DNA from: Loktanella sp. IMCC34160
GTDB taxonomy: Bacteria > Pseudomonadota > Alphaproteobacteria > Rhodobacterales > Rhodobacteraceae
Assembly (NCBI RefSeq): GCF_004145845.1
Contig: NZ_SELP01000005.1
Location: 1-64,000, forward strand
Length of the DNA stretch: 64,000 bases
Direction: 5' to 3'
Within the stretch, counting starts at the first letter, position 1. Each line of letters begins with the position of its first letter. Position numbers and translations under genes: made by a program. Under the pieces are notes generated by a model. That model ran no database searches. It was given only the letters and a program-made list of their open reading frames with translations, and was not told the origin of the DNA. This document shows positions 1-8,085 of this stretch, one piece after another.

Positions 1-196
1 TCACGCCGATCGAAACCGCAACGACCTCCTCGGCCTTGCCCGCTTCCTTCAGACGGATCGCCTCTTCAACCGCAATCTCGTCGAACGGGTTCATCGACAT
101 CTTCACATTGGCAAGATCAACACCCGTACCGTCCGCCTTAACACGAACCTTCACGTTGTAGTCGATCACGCGCTTCACAGGCACCAAGACCTTCAT
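1..196 (-). CDS. etfB: Electron transfer flavoprotein beta subunit, N-terminal part
   Basis: The reverse strand from the ATG at 196 encodes a 65-residue N-terminus starting [20 protein letters not shown], with the [18 protein letters not shown] segment typical of EtfB; the rest lies beyond the left edge. EtfB with EtfA carries electrons from acyl-CoA dehydrogenases to ETF-ubiquinone oxidoreductase. It starts 18 bp after the isomerase gene, with a GGAAAGG ribosome site in the gap, so it looks like the distal part of the operon that begins with the acyl-CoA dehydrogenase at 4132. That pairing makes sense, since the dehydrogenase needs ETF as acceptor. The partner etfA presumably lies to the left (inference). 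Confidence 0.9.
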   Translation of the reverse strand, partial: MKVLVPVKRVIDYNVKVRVKADGTGVDLANVKMSMNPFDEIAVEEAIRLKEAGKAEEVVAVSIGV

Positions 197-214
197 AAGC
201 CTTTCCTTTCGATT

Positions 215-1057
215 TCAGCAGCAGGAGCGGAACCGGTCGACGATGACGTCCAGAACCTCGTCCGGGGACCGGGCCCACCAGTCAACGGCCGAGAAGATTT
301 CGACCTCGCATTTTCCGTTGTAGCCGGCCGCTTCCACGGCGGCGCGAATGCCCTTCAGATCGGCGACCCCATCGCCCATCATGCCGCGATCCAGCAGCAT
401 GTCCCGGGTGTTTTCCAGCCAGTCGCACAGGTGGTAGCCAAGGATGTGGCCGGAGGCCGCCAGCAGGCTTTCGGCCAAGGTCGTATCCCACCAGACATGA
501 TAGACATCGACGGCAATCCCGACATTGTCCTTGCCGACCATGTCGCAGATATCCAGCGCGTCCCGCACGGTGAAAATGCAGGTCCGGTTACCGCCGAACA
601 TTGGGTTCAGCGGTTCAAGCGCCAATGACACGCCGCAGGCGGCGGCATGGTCCGCATGGTGTGCGACCCGCTCGGCCAGCCGTTTGCGACTATCGTCCAA
701 CCCCTTGCTGCCCAGTTCGGTTCCGCCGGTCACGATGGTCAGGACGGGCGCCCCCAACGCCGCGGCGGTGTCGATGCTTTCGGTCACTGCCGCATCAGTT
801 CCGGCCTCGGACCCGGTCAGATAGGGGGTGCGGCACAGGCCGGTCACCTCCATCCCGGCGGCCCGCACCCGGTCGCCGATTTGGGCCGCGGCGCGTCCTA
901 ACTCGCGCTGCCAGAACACGATCCCGCCATAGCCGCGGGCGGCGCAGGCGTCGATCACCTGCTCGGGGGACCACCCTGCCCCGCGCCCGGGCAGATTGTG
1001 CCCCAGCGTCGCGGTATTCAGCGCAAGCGCCGAATGATCGTTCGAGAAATCGCGCAT
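215..1057 (-). CDS. Sugar phosphate isomerase/epimerase-type TIM barrel protein
   Basis: The 280-aa product matches the AP-endonuclease-2 / xylose-isomerase-like TIM barrel family. Candidate metal ligands are at the usual strand ends: E148 (LALEPL), D184 and H187 (VDVYH), H209 (GYHLCDW) and E253 (EVEIF). Members isomerise or epimerise sugars, inositols or related keto compounds in the cytoplasm; the substrate here cannot be read. The start overlaps the stop of the upstream DUF993 gene as ATGA, which implies translational coupling. It is the fourth gene of the acyl-CoA dehydrogenase operon. The mixture of a sugar-type isomerase with CoA-linked enzymes is a hint to an unusual substrate. Confidence 0.8.
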   Translation of the reverse strand: MRDFSNDHSALALNTATLGHNLPGRGAGWSPEQVIDACAARGYGGIVFWQRELGRAAAQIGDRVRAAGMEVTGLCRTPYLTGSEAGTDAAVTESIDTAAALGAPVLTIVTGGTELGSKGLDDSRKRLAERVAHHADHAAACGVSLALEPLNPMFGGNRTCIFTVRDALDICDMVGKDNVGIAVDVYHVWWDTTLAESLLAASGHILGYHLCDWLENTRDMLLDRGMMGDGVADLKGIRAAVEAAGYNGKCEVEIFSAVDWWARSPDEVLDVIVDRFRSCC

Positions 1058-2208
1058 CAGTCCACGCCGTAAAGCGCCAGAAGTTTCTTCATCCGCCCGA
1101 CAGCCATGTCGGGATCACGCAGCAGCCCACAGCCGTCGGCCAGCCGGAAGACCTCGGTGAAATAGGGCAGCGGCCGTGTCGCCTGCGCCCCGTTCAGCAT
1201 GATGAAGTGGTCCTGGAACCCGTTGAGCCAGGCAAGGAAGACCACCCCTGTCTTGTAGTATTGGGTCGGCGCCCGGAAGATCAGCCGTGCCAGCGGAACC
1301 GTCGGGTCGAGGGTGGCCCGGAACCCCGCGGCATCGCCGTTCCCCAGTTGCGTCACCGCATGGGCCGCAGCGGGCGCCAAGGGGTCGAATATCCCGAGTA
1401 GCGCATGGGAAAACCCCTGCTCGTCCCCTTCGATCAGTTCCGGGTAGTTGAAATCGTCCCCGGTATACATCTTCACGCCCGCAGGCAGACGCCGCCGCAG
1501 GATGATCTCTTTGTCCTTGTCCAGCAGCGAGATCTTGATGCCGTCAACCTTGTCGGCATTCGCCTCGATGATCTCGACCACGGTTTCCAGTGCGCCTTCG
1601 AAACTGTCGCCGCCCCAGTATCCGGCCAGCGCCGGATCGAACATATCCCCAAGCCAGTGCAGGATTGCCGGATGATCACAGGCGTTGAGCAGGTCGGAAT
1701 AGAGCGTGACATAGTCTTTGGGGCTACGGGCCACGCGGGCCATCGCCCGACTGGCCATGAGGATCACCCGTGCATCAAGCGCCTGGATGGCCTCCAGTTG
1801 CTCCATATAGGCCCGCTTGACGTCATCGACGGTATTGGCAAGGACCGGGTCCAGATGGTCGGTGCCGCATCCGTTCGCCACCAAAGCGTCGGGCAGGTCG
1901 GACCGGGTCCGCCGGATCAGTTCCAGCGCCCCGGACCAGTCGAGCCCCATGCCGCGTTGCGCCGTATCCATGGCTTCGGCGATCCCCATCCCCAAACCGT
2001 GCAGGTAATGGCGGAAGGCCATTGTCTTGTCCCAATCGATGCTCGCCGCGCCGCTGGGATCATTGGCCGTGAACGGGTCGGCCACCACATGGGCAGCCGA
2101 GTAGACGATGCGAGCCGGGTTGGACGGCATTGCGGTTTGCGGGACCGGTTCGCCGCGCAGGTGATAGTCCGTCAGACGACCGGAGGTGTCGGGCAAGGCG
2201 ATCTTCAT
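1057..2208 (-). CDS. DUF993 family protein (predicted TIM barrel)
   Basis: 383 aa from the ATG at 2208, which follows an AAAGGACAG ribosome site; a longer upstream reading frame overlaps the SDR gene and is not needed. The sequence matches my recollection of the DUF993 family, described as dihydrodipicolinate synthase-like, with a long conserved core and a C-terminal part rich in aromatics (PTQYYKTGVVFLAWLNG). No experimental function is known to me. It lies between the SDR (11 bp upstream) and the TIM-barrel isomerase (ATGA overlap), so it probably acts on the same carbohydrate-like intermediate, possibly as an aldolase or lyase. That role is inference only. Confidence 0.7.
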   Translation of the reverse strand: MKIALPDTSGRLTDYHLRGEPVPQTAMPSNPARIVYSAAHVVADPFTANDPSGAASIDWDKTMAFRHYLHGLGMGIAEAMDTAQRGMGLDWSGALELIRRTRSDLPDALVANGCGTDHLDPVLANTVDDVKRAYMEQLEAIQALDARVILMASRAMARVARSPKDYVTLYSDLLNACDHPAILHWLGDMFDPALAGYWGGDSFEGALETVVEIIEANADKVDGIKISLLDKDKEIILRRRLPAGVKMYTGDDFNYPELIEGDEQGFSHALLGIFDPLAPAAAHAVTQLGNGDAAGFRATLDPTVPLARLIFRAPTQYYKTGVVFLAWLNGFQDHFIMLNGAQATRPLPYFTEVFRLADGCGLLRDPDMAVGRMKKLLALYGVD

Positions 2209-2219
2209 CGACTGTCCTT

Positions 2220-2990
2220 TCAGAAGCGGGGAACAAGCAAACCGGCATCCGCCGAAATCGCCTGTCCGGTTGTGTAGGGAAGTTTGCCCGAGGCGAGCGA
2301 GGCGATGATCCGACCCATATCCTCGGGCTGGCCAACGCGGGGGATCAGCGTCAACCCATCCTTGGCCCGCTGTTCGTATTGCGCGATCACCGGGGCGGTC
2401 ATATCGGTTGCGATCAGACCGGGCTGCACGTCGTAGACGGCAATGTTTTCGCGCCCCAGCCGCACCGCCCATGCCTTGGACGCCATTGCCGCCGCGGCCT
2501 TGGACACACAGTATTCCGACCGGGGTTCGGCCACCGCGACCGCGTTCGAGGACGTCACGTTGACGACGGCGTGGAACAGGTCAGGGTTCCGGTCCCGGCG
2601 CAACAGCCGACGGGCAAAGGCCTGGGTCAGGAAGAACATCGCCTTGGTATTCACCGCAAGGCAGCGGTCATAGCTGGCCTCGGACACCTCTAGCGGGTCA
2701 CCGCGCTGCATGACACCCACACCCGCGTTGTTGACAAGGGTGGTCAGGGGGCCAAGCGCGACCTCGATCTCGCCCAGAACCCGATCATGTGCGGCAAGGT
2801 CTGTCACATCGAAGGGGGCGGCGAAGACCGGGACGCCTTCGGCCCGGATCCGCTCGACTGCACCGCGCAATTCATCGTCGTCCGCAGGACCGTTGATCGC
2901 GACCGCAAAACCTTCACGCGCCAATTCGACAGCGGCGGCAAAGCCAATTCCCCGGCTGGAACCGGTGACAAGGGCGACGTTCCTAGTCAT
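2220..2990 (-). CDS. Short-chain dehydrogenase/reductase
   Basis: 256 aa, classical SDR length. The nucleotide-binding TGSSRGIG motif is at residues 9-16, NNAG at 87-90 and the catalytic YCVSK near residue 160 after a conserved serine segment (NVTSSNA). It would oxidise a secondary alcohol or reduce a ketone with NAD(P)(H) in the cytoplasm. The ATG overlaps the stop of the acyl-CoA dehydrogenase gene (ATGA), so the two are coupled. Annotators would often label it 3-ketoacyl-ACP reductase; the neighbours make a 3-hydroxyacyl or sugar-like substrate equally possible. Confidence 0.85.
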   Translation of the reverse strand: MTRNVALVTGSSRGIGFAAAVELAREGFAVAINGPADDDELRGAVERIRAEGVPVFAAPFDVTDLAAHDRVLGEIEVALGPLTTLVNNAGVGVMQRGDPLEVSEASYDRCLAVNTKAMFFLTQAFARRLLRRDRNPDLFHAVVNVTSSNAVAVAEPRSEYCVSKAAAAMASKAWAVRLGRENIAVYDVQPGLIATDMTAPVIAQYEQRAKDGLTLIPRVGQPEDMGRIIASLASGKLPYTTGQAISADAGLLVPRF

Positions 2991-4132
2991 GACTGCGCCC
3001 CTTTGGACAACAGTTCGCGCGCGATGATCATGCGCTGGATCTGGTTGGTGCCTTCATAAATTTGCGTGATTTTCGCGTCCCGATAGAGCCGTTCCACCTC
3101 GAACCCACGGATATAGCCGGAGCCGCCGAAAACCTGCACCGCGTCCGCCGTCCGCTGGACCGCCATGTCCCCGGCAAAGCATTTCGCGATCGAACAGGCC
3201 TTGGTCGCGTCGGCGCCGAGGTCGATCTTCGAGGCGGCGCTGTGCACCAGCAACCGTGCCGCTTCGACGTCCTTGGCGATGTCGGCCAGAAGCCACTGAA
3301 CGCCCTGAAACTCTGCAATGGGTTTCTTGAACTGCTTGCGCTGCGCGGCATAGTCGACAGCCGCCTCCAGCCCGGCCTGCGCGATGCCGACCGCCAATGC
3401 GCCGATGCCGACGCGGCCCTTGTCCAGCACGCTCATCATCATGTGAAATCCGCGGCCTTCCTGCCCCAGCAGGGCCGTCGCGGGCAGCCGCACCTCGTCA
3501 AAGGTCAGTGGCCCGACCTGACTGGCCCGCTGGCCCATCTTGTGCTCCTTGGGGCCGCGGCTCACGCCGGCGGCATGCAGGTCAACGATGAAAATGGACA
3601 TGCCGCGATGGCCGGCGTCCTTGTCGGTTCGGGCCAGCACAAACCCCACGTCCGCAACGGGTGCATTGTGAATCCAGATCTTGCCACCGTTCAGCACCCA
3701 CCCGTCGCCATCGCGCAGGGCTTCGGTACGGATACCGGACACATCGGTGCCAGCTTCGGGTTCCGTGATGCAATAGGCAACACGGGTTTTCGCAGAGAGA
3801 ACCCCGGGCAACCATTCCGCCCGCTGCGCATCGGTCCCATGCCGCGACAGAAGTGTCGAGATCAACTCGACCAGCCCGCATTGGTCCGCAATCGAAGCAT
3901 AGCCGCGCGACAGCTCTTCCATGACCAGCGCATAGGTCACGGTGTCAAACCCCGGCCCGCCCATTTCTTCGGGGACACAGATGCCGAACAGGCCCAACTC
4001 GGCCATCTGGTCATAGATTTCAGCCGGGAACCGCTCTTCGCGGTCCAGTTCTTCTGCGGCAGGGCGGATAACCTCGTTGGCGAATTGCCGGGTCATGTCC
4101 CGCACCTGCTGGTGCATCTCAGTCAGATACAT
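2987..4132 (-). CDS. Acyl-CoA dehydrogenase
   Basis: 381 aa, the usual length. The N-terminal helical domain is followed by the FAD-contacting YCITEPEAGTDVSG segment (about 119-132) and the C-terminal QIYEGTNQIQR motif, with the catalytic base at E360 as in short-chain and isovaleryl-type enzymes. It introduces a 2,3-double bond into an acyl-CoA and passes electrons to ETF; etfB lies at the end of the same operon. A GGAGGAGCC ribosome site precedes the ATG. Just upstream are a 16-bp operator (4144-4159) and a plausible sigma-70 promoter (4159-4187), so this is the first gene of the unit. Chain length specificity cannot be read. Confidence 0.92.
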   Translation of the reverse strand: MYLTEMHQQVRDMTRQFANEVIRPAAEELDREERFPAEIYDQMAELGLFGICVPEEMGGPGFDTVTYALVMEELSRGYASIADQCGLVELISTLLSRHGTDAQRAEWLPGVLSAKTRVAYCITEPEAGTDVSGIRTEALRDGDGWVLNGGKIWIHNAPVADVGFVLARTDKDAGHRGMSIFIVDLHAAGVSRGPKEHKMGQRASQVGPLTFDEVRLPATALLGQEGRGFHMMMSVLDKGRVGIGALAVGIAQAGLEAAVDYAAQRKQFKKPIAEFQGVQWLLADIAKDVEAARLLVHSAASKIDLGADATKACSIAKCFAGDMAVQRTADAVQVFGGSGYIRGFEVERLYRDAKITQIYEGTNQIQRMIIARELLSKGAQS

Positions 4133-4143
4133 TGGCTCCTCCG

Positions 4144-4159
4144 GTAACCAGATGGTTAC
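4144..4159. promoter_or_regulatory. TetR-type operator, site 1
   Basis: GTAACCAGATGGTTAC: 7-bp inverted arms (GTAACCA / TGGTTAC) with a 2-bp centre. It sits between the -10 box and the ribosome site of the acyl-CoA dehydrogenase, an ideal position for repression. It is the best example of a repeat found before eight units of this island. Confidence 0.75.
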
Positions 4160-4187
4160 TTGTAAGTTTGATTCCGCGCCGGGTCAA
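4159..4187 (-). promoter_or_regulatory. Predicted sigma-70 promoter of the acyl-CoA dehydrogenase operon
   Basis: On the minus strand TTGACC (4187-4182) is separated by 17 bp from TACAAG (4164-4159). The -10 box touches operator site 1, so a bound repressor would cover the transcription start. Confidence 0.5.
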
Positions 4188-4225
4188 GACTGGAGGACTT
4201 GATCGGCGACCCTCCCTGTGTCTAT

Positions 4226-4241
4226 ATAACTAACTAGTTAC
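4226..4241. promoter_or_regulatory. TetR-type operator, site 2
   Basis: ATAACTAACTAGTTAC, arms TAACTA / TAGTTA around AC. It lies 17 bp upstream of the aldo/keto reductase start and overlaps an AT-rich TATATA stretch (4223-4228) that could be the -10 box, with TTGATC at 4199-4204 as -35. Sites 1 and 2 serve the two divergent units from one 126-bp intergenic region. Confidence 0.72.
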
Positions 4242-4258
4242 ATATTGGGAGGCAAGCC

Positions 4259-5275
4259 ATGACACCCGACAGCAAGGTCAAATTCGGTCGCGTCGATCTG
4301 GAGGTTACTCCGTTCGGCTTCGGAACGGCCCCGATCGGCAATATTTTCCGTGAAATCGACGAAGAAACCTCGGATGCGATGATCCAGGAGGCCTGGAATC
4401 AGGGCGTCCGCTATTTCGATACCGCGCCGATGTATGGGCACGGGCTGTCCGAATTGCGCGCCGGCCATTCCCTGCGCTGGAAGAACCGCGATGATTTCGT
4501 CCTGTCGTCCAAGGTGGGCCGAATCCTGAAACCCGCCCGCAAGGCCGATATCGACTACGCCCCTTGGACCAACGCCGGGCGATTCACGATGCATTTCGAC
4601 TATTCCTATGACGGCACCATGCGGTCCTTCGAAGACAGTCTGCAGCGCTTGAACCTCGAACGGATGGATATCTGCTTTATCCACGATATCGACGTGTTCA
4701 CCCGCGGGTCCGAACAGCCCGAAGTTTTCGAACAGGCGATGGATGGAGCCTGGCGCGCGCTTTCCGACCTGCGCGACCAAGGGGTGGTCAAGGCCATCGG
4801 CGTCGGCGTCAACGAATGGGAAGTCTGCCATGCCGCGCTTGAACGGCGTGACTTCGACTGCTTCCTGCTGGCCGGGCGATACACCCTGCTCGAGCAAGCG
4901 GCGCTCGACAAGTTCCTCCCGCTTTGCGAGGAGCGCGGCGCGGCGGTTGTCGTCGGCGGCGGCTTCAACTCGGGCATTCTGGCCACGGGCGCGAAAGAGG
5001 GCGCGAAATACAACTACGCCCCTGCCCCTGCCGAGATCATGGACCGGGTTCGCCGGATCGAGGCCGTTTGCGCCGACTACAACGTTCCCCTGCCCGCTGC
5101 GGCGCTGCAGTTCGTCGTGGCACACCCGGCGATCCCGACCTTCATGGCGGGCACCCGGACCGTCGAACAGCTGCAACAGAACCTGGACTGGTTCAGCCAC
5201 CCGATCCCGGTCGAGTTCTGGGCGGACCTCAAGGCGAAGGGGCTGCTGCGCGAAGACGCGCCGGTTCCTGTGTGA
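4259..5275 (+). CDS. Aldo/keto reductase (D-threo-aldose 1-dehydrogenase-like)
   Basis: 338 aa with the AKR tetrad visible: D54 and Y59 (YFDTAPMYG), K85 (SSKVGR) and H142 (FIHDID). The sequence resembles the subgroup containing L-fucose / D-threo-aldose 1-dehydrogenases and the AKR-type pyridoxal 4-dehydrogenase, which oxidise a lactol or aldehyde with NAD to a lactone. The start follows GGGAGG with good spacing. Operator site 2 is directly upstream, and the MaoC gene follows with a GTGA overlap. An aldose or hemiacetal substrate is a family-based guess. Confidence 0.82.
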   Translation: MTPDSKVKFGRVDLEVTPFGFGTAPIGNIFREIDEETSDAMIQEAWNQGVRYFDTAPMYGHGLSELRAGHSLRWKNRDDFVLSSKVGRILKPARKADIDYAPWTNAGRFTMHFDYSYDGTMRSFEDSLQRLNLERMDICFIHDIDVFTRGSEQPEVFEQAMDGAWRALSDLRDQGVVKAIGVGVNEWEVCHAALERRDFDCFLLAGRYTLLEQAALDKFLPLCEERGAAVVVGGGFNSGILATGAKEGAKYNYAPAPAEIMDRVRRIEAVCADYNVPLPAAALQFVVAHPAIPTFMAGTRTVEQLQQNLDWFSHPIPVEFWADLKAKGLLREDAPVPV

Positions 5276-5733
5276 CCGACGAAGGGCGCCTTCTTGGGCC
5301 GGGCCGATATCGGCTCGCCCAGCTTCAGGTCGGGGACCGGATTGAAACCGGTTCCCGACAGATCACTACAGCGATGATTGACGGTTTCGCCGATCAGACC
5401 GGCGACCGGTTCGAGATCCACATGGATCGGGACGCTGCCGCGCGGCACGGTTTTGCCGACCGTGTGGCGCACGGCCTTCTTGTCCTGTCGGTTGTCGACG
5501 GGCTCAAGAACCAGACCCCGGCGCAGTTCGATGCGATTGCCTCGCTCGGCTGGGACTGGCGGTTTCAGGCACCGGTGCTGGTGGGTAACACGATCACGGC
5601 GCGGATCACTGTCACCGGACTGCGCCAGACATCCCGTCAGGATCGGGGGATCGCGACGTTGGATTTCGACGTGACCAATCAGGATGGTGTGACCGTGCAG
5701 CGCGGGCAAAACCGCCTGATGATCTACACCTGA
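5272..5733 (+). CDS. MaoC-like hotdog hydratase
   Basis: 153 aa from a GTG start at 5272 that overlaps the AKR stop (GTGA); no closer ATG exists before the conserved region. The hydratase-2 signature is present: FADQTGDRFEIH with D45 and H50 as the catalytic pair, then the conserved FADRVAHGLL loop. Such enzymes add water across an enoyl-CoA double bond. It could act after the acyl-CoA dehydrogenase encoded divergently. Its 3' end overlaps the convergent glycerate kinase gene by 10 bp, so neither gene has room for an own terminator. Confidence 0.82.
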   Translation: MTDEGRLLGPGRYRLAQLQVGDRIETGSRQITTAMIDGFADQTGDRFEIHMDRDAAARHGFADRVAHGLLVLSVVDGLKNQTPAQFDAIASLGWDWRFQAPVLVGNTITARITVTGLRQTSRQDRGIATLDFDVTNQDGVTVQRGQNRLMIYT

Positions 5734-6992
5734 CGGATCAGGATCGCGCGAAAATCGTTAATGTTGGTTCCGGTGGGTCCGGGGGCGAAGATGTCCCCGG
5801 CGGCGTCGAACGCGCCCCAAGCGTCATTGCCCTGAAGCGCGGCGACAGGATCGACCCCGGCGGTCCGCATCCGTGCCGCGCTGGCTCCGTCGGCGAAGGC
5901 CCCTGCGTTGTCTTCCGACCCGTCGATCCCATCTGTATCAGCGGCGAGGGCCACGATCCCACCCTGCCCGTCAATGGCTCCCGCAAAGGACAGCAAGAAC
6001 TCGGTGTTGCGCCCGCCCCGGCCGCCGCTGCCCCGCAGGGTCACGGTGGTTTCGCCGCCCGACAGAATCACCACCGGCGCGGCAAAGGGGCGGCCACGCG
6101 CCGCCACCTCGCGGGCGATGGCCGCATGGACCAGCCCCACATCCCGCGCCTCGCCCTCGATCGCGTCGGACAGGATCACGGCGGGGATGCCCGCGGCCTC
6201 GGCCCGGGCGGCCGCGGCCTCTAGCGACAGCCGGGCCGACGCGATGACCCGAACCTCGTGACCGGCCAGACGCGGATCGTCGGGGCGCGGCGCCCCCTGC
6301 CCCCTGGCCAGATGCACGGTGATCGCGGGCGGCAGGGCGATGCCCCGGTTGCGGATCATCGCCAGCGTGTCCTCCAGCGACACCCGTGACGGGACCGTCG
6401 GGCCAGAGGCCACCTCGGCCGGGTCGTCGCCGGGCACATCCGAGACCACCAACGTGACCACCTTTGCCGGATGGGCCGCCAAGGCCAGCCGCCCGCCCTT
6501 GATCCCGCTCACATGCTTGCGGATCGCGTTCATCACCCCGATCGGCGCACCGGAGGCGAGAAGCGCCGCGTTCAGATCCTGTTCGTCCTGAAGGGTCAGA
6601 CCGTCGGCAGGCATAGGCAAGAGCGCCGATCCGCCGCCGCAGACCAGCGCCACGACCAGATCGTCCGCCGTCAGGTTCGAAACCGCCTGCATCAGGGCCG
6701 CGCTGGCCGCCAGCCCCGCCGCATCCGGCACCGGATGCGCTGCCTCCATCACCCGGATATGCCGGCAAGGCGCGGCATAGCCGTATCGGGTCACCACAAC
6801 CCCTTCGACCGGCCCATCCCACAGTTCCTCGAAGGCGGCGGCCAGCTGCGCCGCGCCCTTGCCCGCGCCGACGACAATGACCCGGCCCTTTGGCCGTGCG
6901 GGCAGATGCGGGCGCAGGGCCTGCGCCGGGTCAGCTGCCGCAACGGCCGCGTCGAACAGCCCGGTCAGAAAGGTCTTGTCGTCAGGGGTCAT
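5724..6992 (-). CDS. Glycerate 2-kinase (MOFRL family; TtuD/GckA-type)
   Basis: 422 aa, the standard length. Family motifs are visible: VVGAGKGAAQLA near residue 41, LVCGGGSALLPMP, RKHVSGIKGGRLA, and in the C-terminal MOFRL domain ILSGGETTV and AADTDGIDG. It phosphorylates D-glycerate to 2-phosphoglycerate, a common exit of sugar-acid, glyoxylate or tartrate routes. Older annotations call it hydroxypyruvate reductase. It is the last gene of the CoA-transferase operon, overlapping the Dabb gene by 1 bp, which suggests that glycerate is one product of this island. Confidence 0.87.
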   Translation of the reverse strand: MTPDDKTFLTGLFDAAVAAADPAQALRPHLPARPKGRVIVVGAGKGAAQLAAAFEELWDGPVEGVVVTRYGYAAPCRHIRVMEAAHPVPDAAGLAASAALMQAVSNLTADDLVVALVCGGGSALLPMPADGLTLQDEQDLNAALLASGAPIGVMNAIRKHVSGIKGGRLALAAHPAKVVTLVVSDVPGDDPAEVASGPTVPSRVSLEDTLAMIRNRGIALPPAITVHLARGQGAPRPDDPRLAGHEVRVIASARLSLEAAAARAEAAGIPAVILSDAIEGEARDVGLVHAAIAREVAARGRPFAAPVVILSGGETTVTLRGSGGRGGRNTEFLLSFAGAIDGQGGIVALAADTDGIDGSEDNAGAFADGASAARMRTAGVDPVAALQGNDAWGAFDAAGDIFAPGPTGTNINDFRAILIRQV

Positions 6993-7303
6993 CAGATCTC
7001 AACGTCGCAGACGAACACGCCCTCGGCCCCGCCCTGCAGCGCCGCCACGATATCGGCGCCGATGGCCTGATGCACCTCGTCCACCAGATAGGCGTCCCGG
7101 ACCGAAACATCGCGGAAATCGAACCAGAACATGTCCAGAAAGCCCCGAACCAAGGGGGTCTCGACCGAGACATTCGCCCGATGCTGGAAATCCAGAATAC
7201 CGTCAATCCGCCCGGAAAGACCGGCCAGCCGATCGTAAAGCGCCTGCTTTTCCGCCTCCGAAACATCGGGGCGAAACCGAAGATGTACAAGGTGACGGAT
7301 CAT
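6992..7303 (-). CDS. Dabb-domain (stress-responsive alpha/beta barrel) protein
   Basis: 103 aa, beginning MIRHLVHLRFRPDVSEAEK, the typical start of the dimeric ferredoxin-like Dabb family, with a buried histidine near the N-terminus. Members range from plant cyclases to small accessory proteins in bacterial catabolic operons, and no single reaction can be inferred. It overlaps the enoyl-CoA hydratase upstream (ATGA) and the glycerate kinase downstream, so it is translated with them. A role as a small enzyme or as a folding partner of a neighbour is possible. Confidence 0.78.
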   Translation of the reverse strand: MIRHLVHLRFRPDVSEAEKQALYDRLAGLSGRIDGILDFQHRANVSVETPLVRGFLDMFWFDFRDVSVRDAYLVDEVHQAIGADIVAALQGGAEGVFVCDVEI

Positions 7304-8085
7304 GAGCGTCCTTTCCCGCCGAAGTCCGGCGCGCGTTTCTCGGTAAAGGCGGCAACGCCTTCCTTCAGTTCATCGCTGGCGGCGGCGATGCGACCGGCAA
7401 GGGATTCCAGAACCCGGCCCACCTCTTCGCGCTCTGCCGCATTGATCAACATCTTTGTCATCTCTGTCGCAAGGGGACCACGGGACAAGACCCGTGCGGC
7501 GAGTTGCCGGGCCGCATCCAAAGAGCCGCCCGTCTCGACGACCATGTCGACAATTCCGGTTGTCTGCGCCTCGTGGGCAGTCAAGACATCGCCGAAAAGC
7601 GCCATGCGCCGGACTTGTTGGGCACCAAAGCGTCGCACGGCGCGCTGTGTCCCCGACCATCCCGCGATGATGCCCAGCCCGGCCTCTGGCTGGCCGATCT
7701 TCACATGTGCCTCGGCGATCCGGTAGTCGGCGCAGGCGGCAAGTTCCAAGCCGCCGCCCAGCGCATGACCGTTCAGCGCGGCGATCACCGGCTGGCGCAA
7801 TCGGGCAAGCCGGTCGAATGCATCATGGCCGTCGCGCACCCAATGTCGGCCGAACGCCTCGGGGGATTCGCCACTCCATGCGCGGATGTCGCCGCCGGCA
7901 CAAAAGGCCCGGCCGGTTCCTGTCAGAATCAGAACACCAATGTCCTCGCGCCGCTCGATCTCGCGGCACAGCCGACCCAGATCGTCCACCATTGCGGCGT
8001 CCAAGGCATTCAGCTTTTCCTCTCGGTCGATCCGAAGAACTCCGATCCCCGCGTCCGCCGACAGATGAAACCCGGGAAAGGACAT
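7300..8085 (-). CDS. Enoyl-CoA hydratase/isomerase family protein
   Basis: 261 aa crotonase. The oxyanion-hole segment AFCAGGDIR is at 60-68 and NGHALGGGLELA at 105-116. Both glutamates of true hydratases are in place: E114 and E134 (QPEAGLG). This supports a hydratase activity rather than an isomerase that has lost one glutamate. It overlaps the CoA-transferase gene by one base (TGATG type) and the Dabb gene by four. Together with the MaoC protein the island has two different hydratase folds. Confidence 0.88.
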   Translation of the reverse strand: MSFPGFHLSADAGIGVLRIDREEKLNALDAAMVDDLGRLCREIERREDIGVLILTGTGRAFCAGGDIRAWSGESPEAFGRHWVRDGHDAFDRLARLRQPVIAALNGHALGGGLELAACADYRIAEAHVKIGQPEAGLGIIAGWSGTQRAVRRFGAQQVRRMALFGDVLTAHEAQTTGIVDMVVETGGSLDAARQLAARVLSRGPLATEMTKMLINAAEREEVGRVLESLAGRIAAASDELKEGVAAFTEKRAPDFGGKGRS

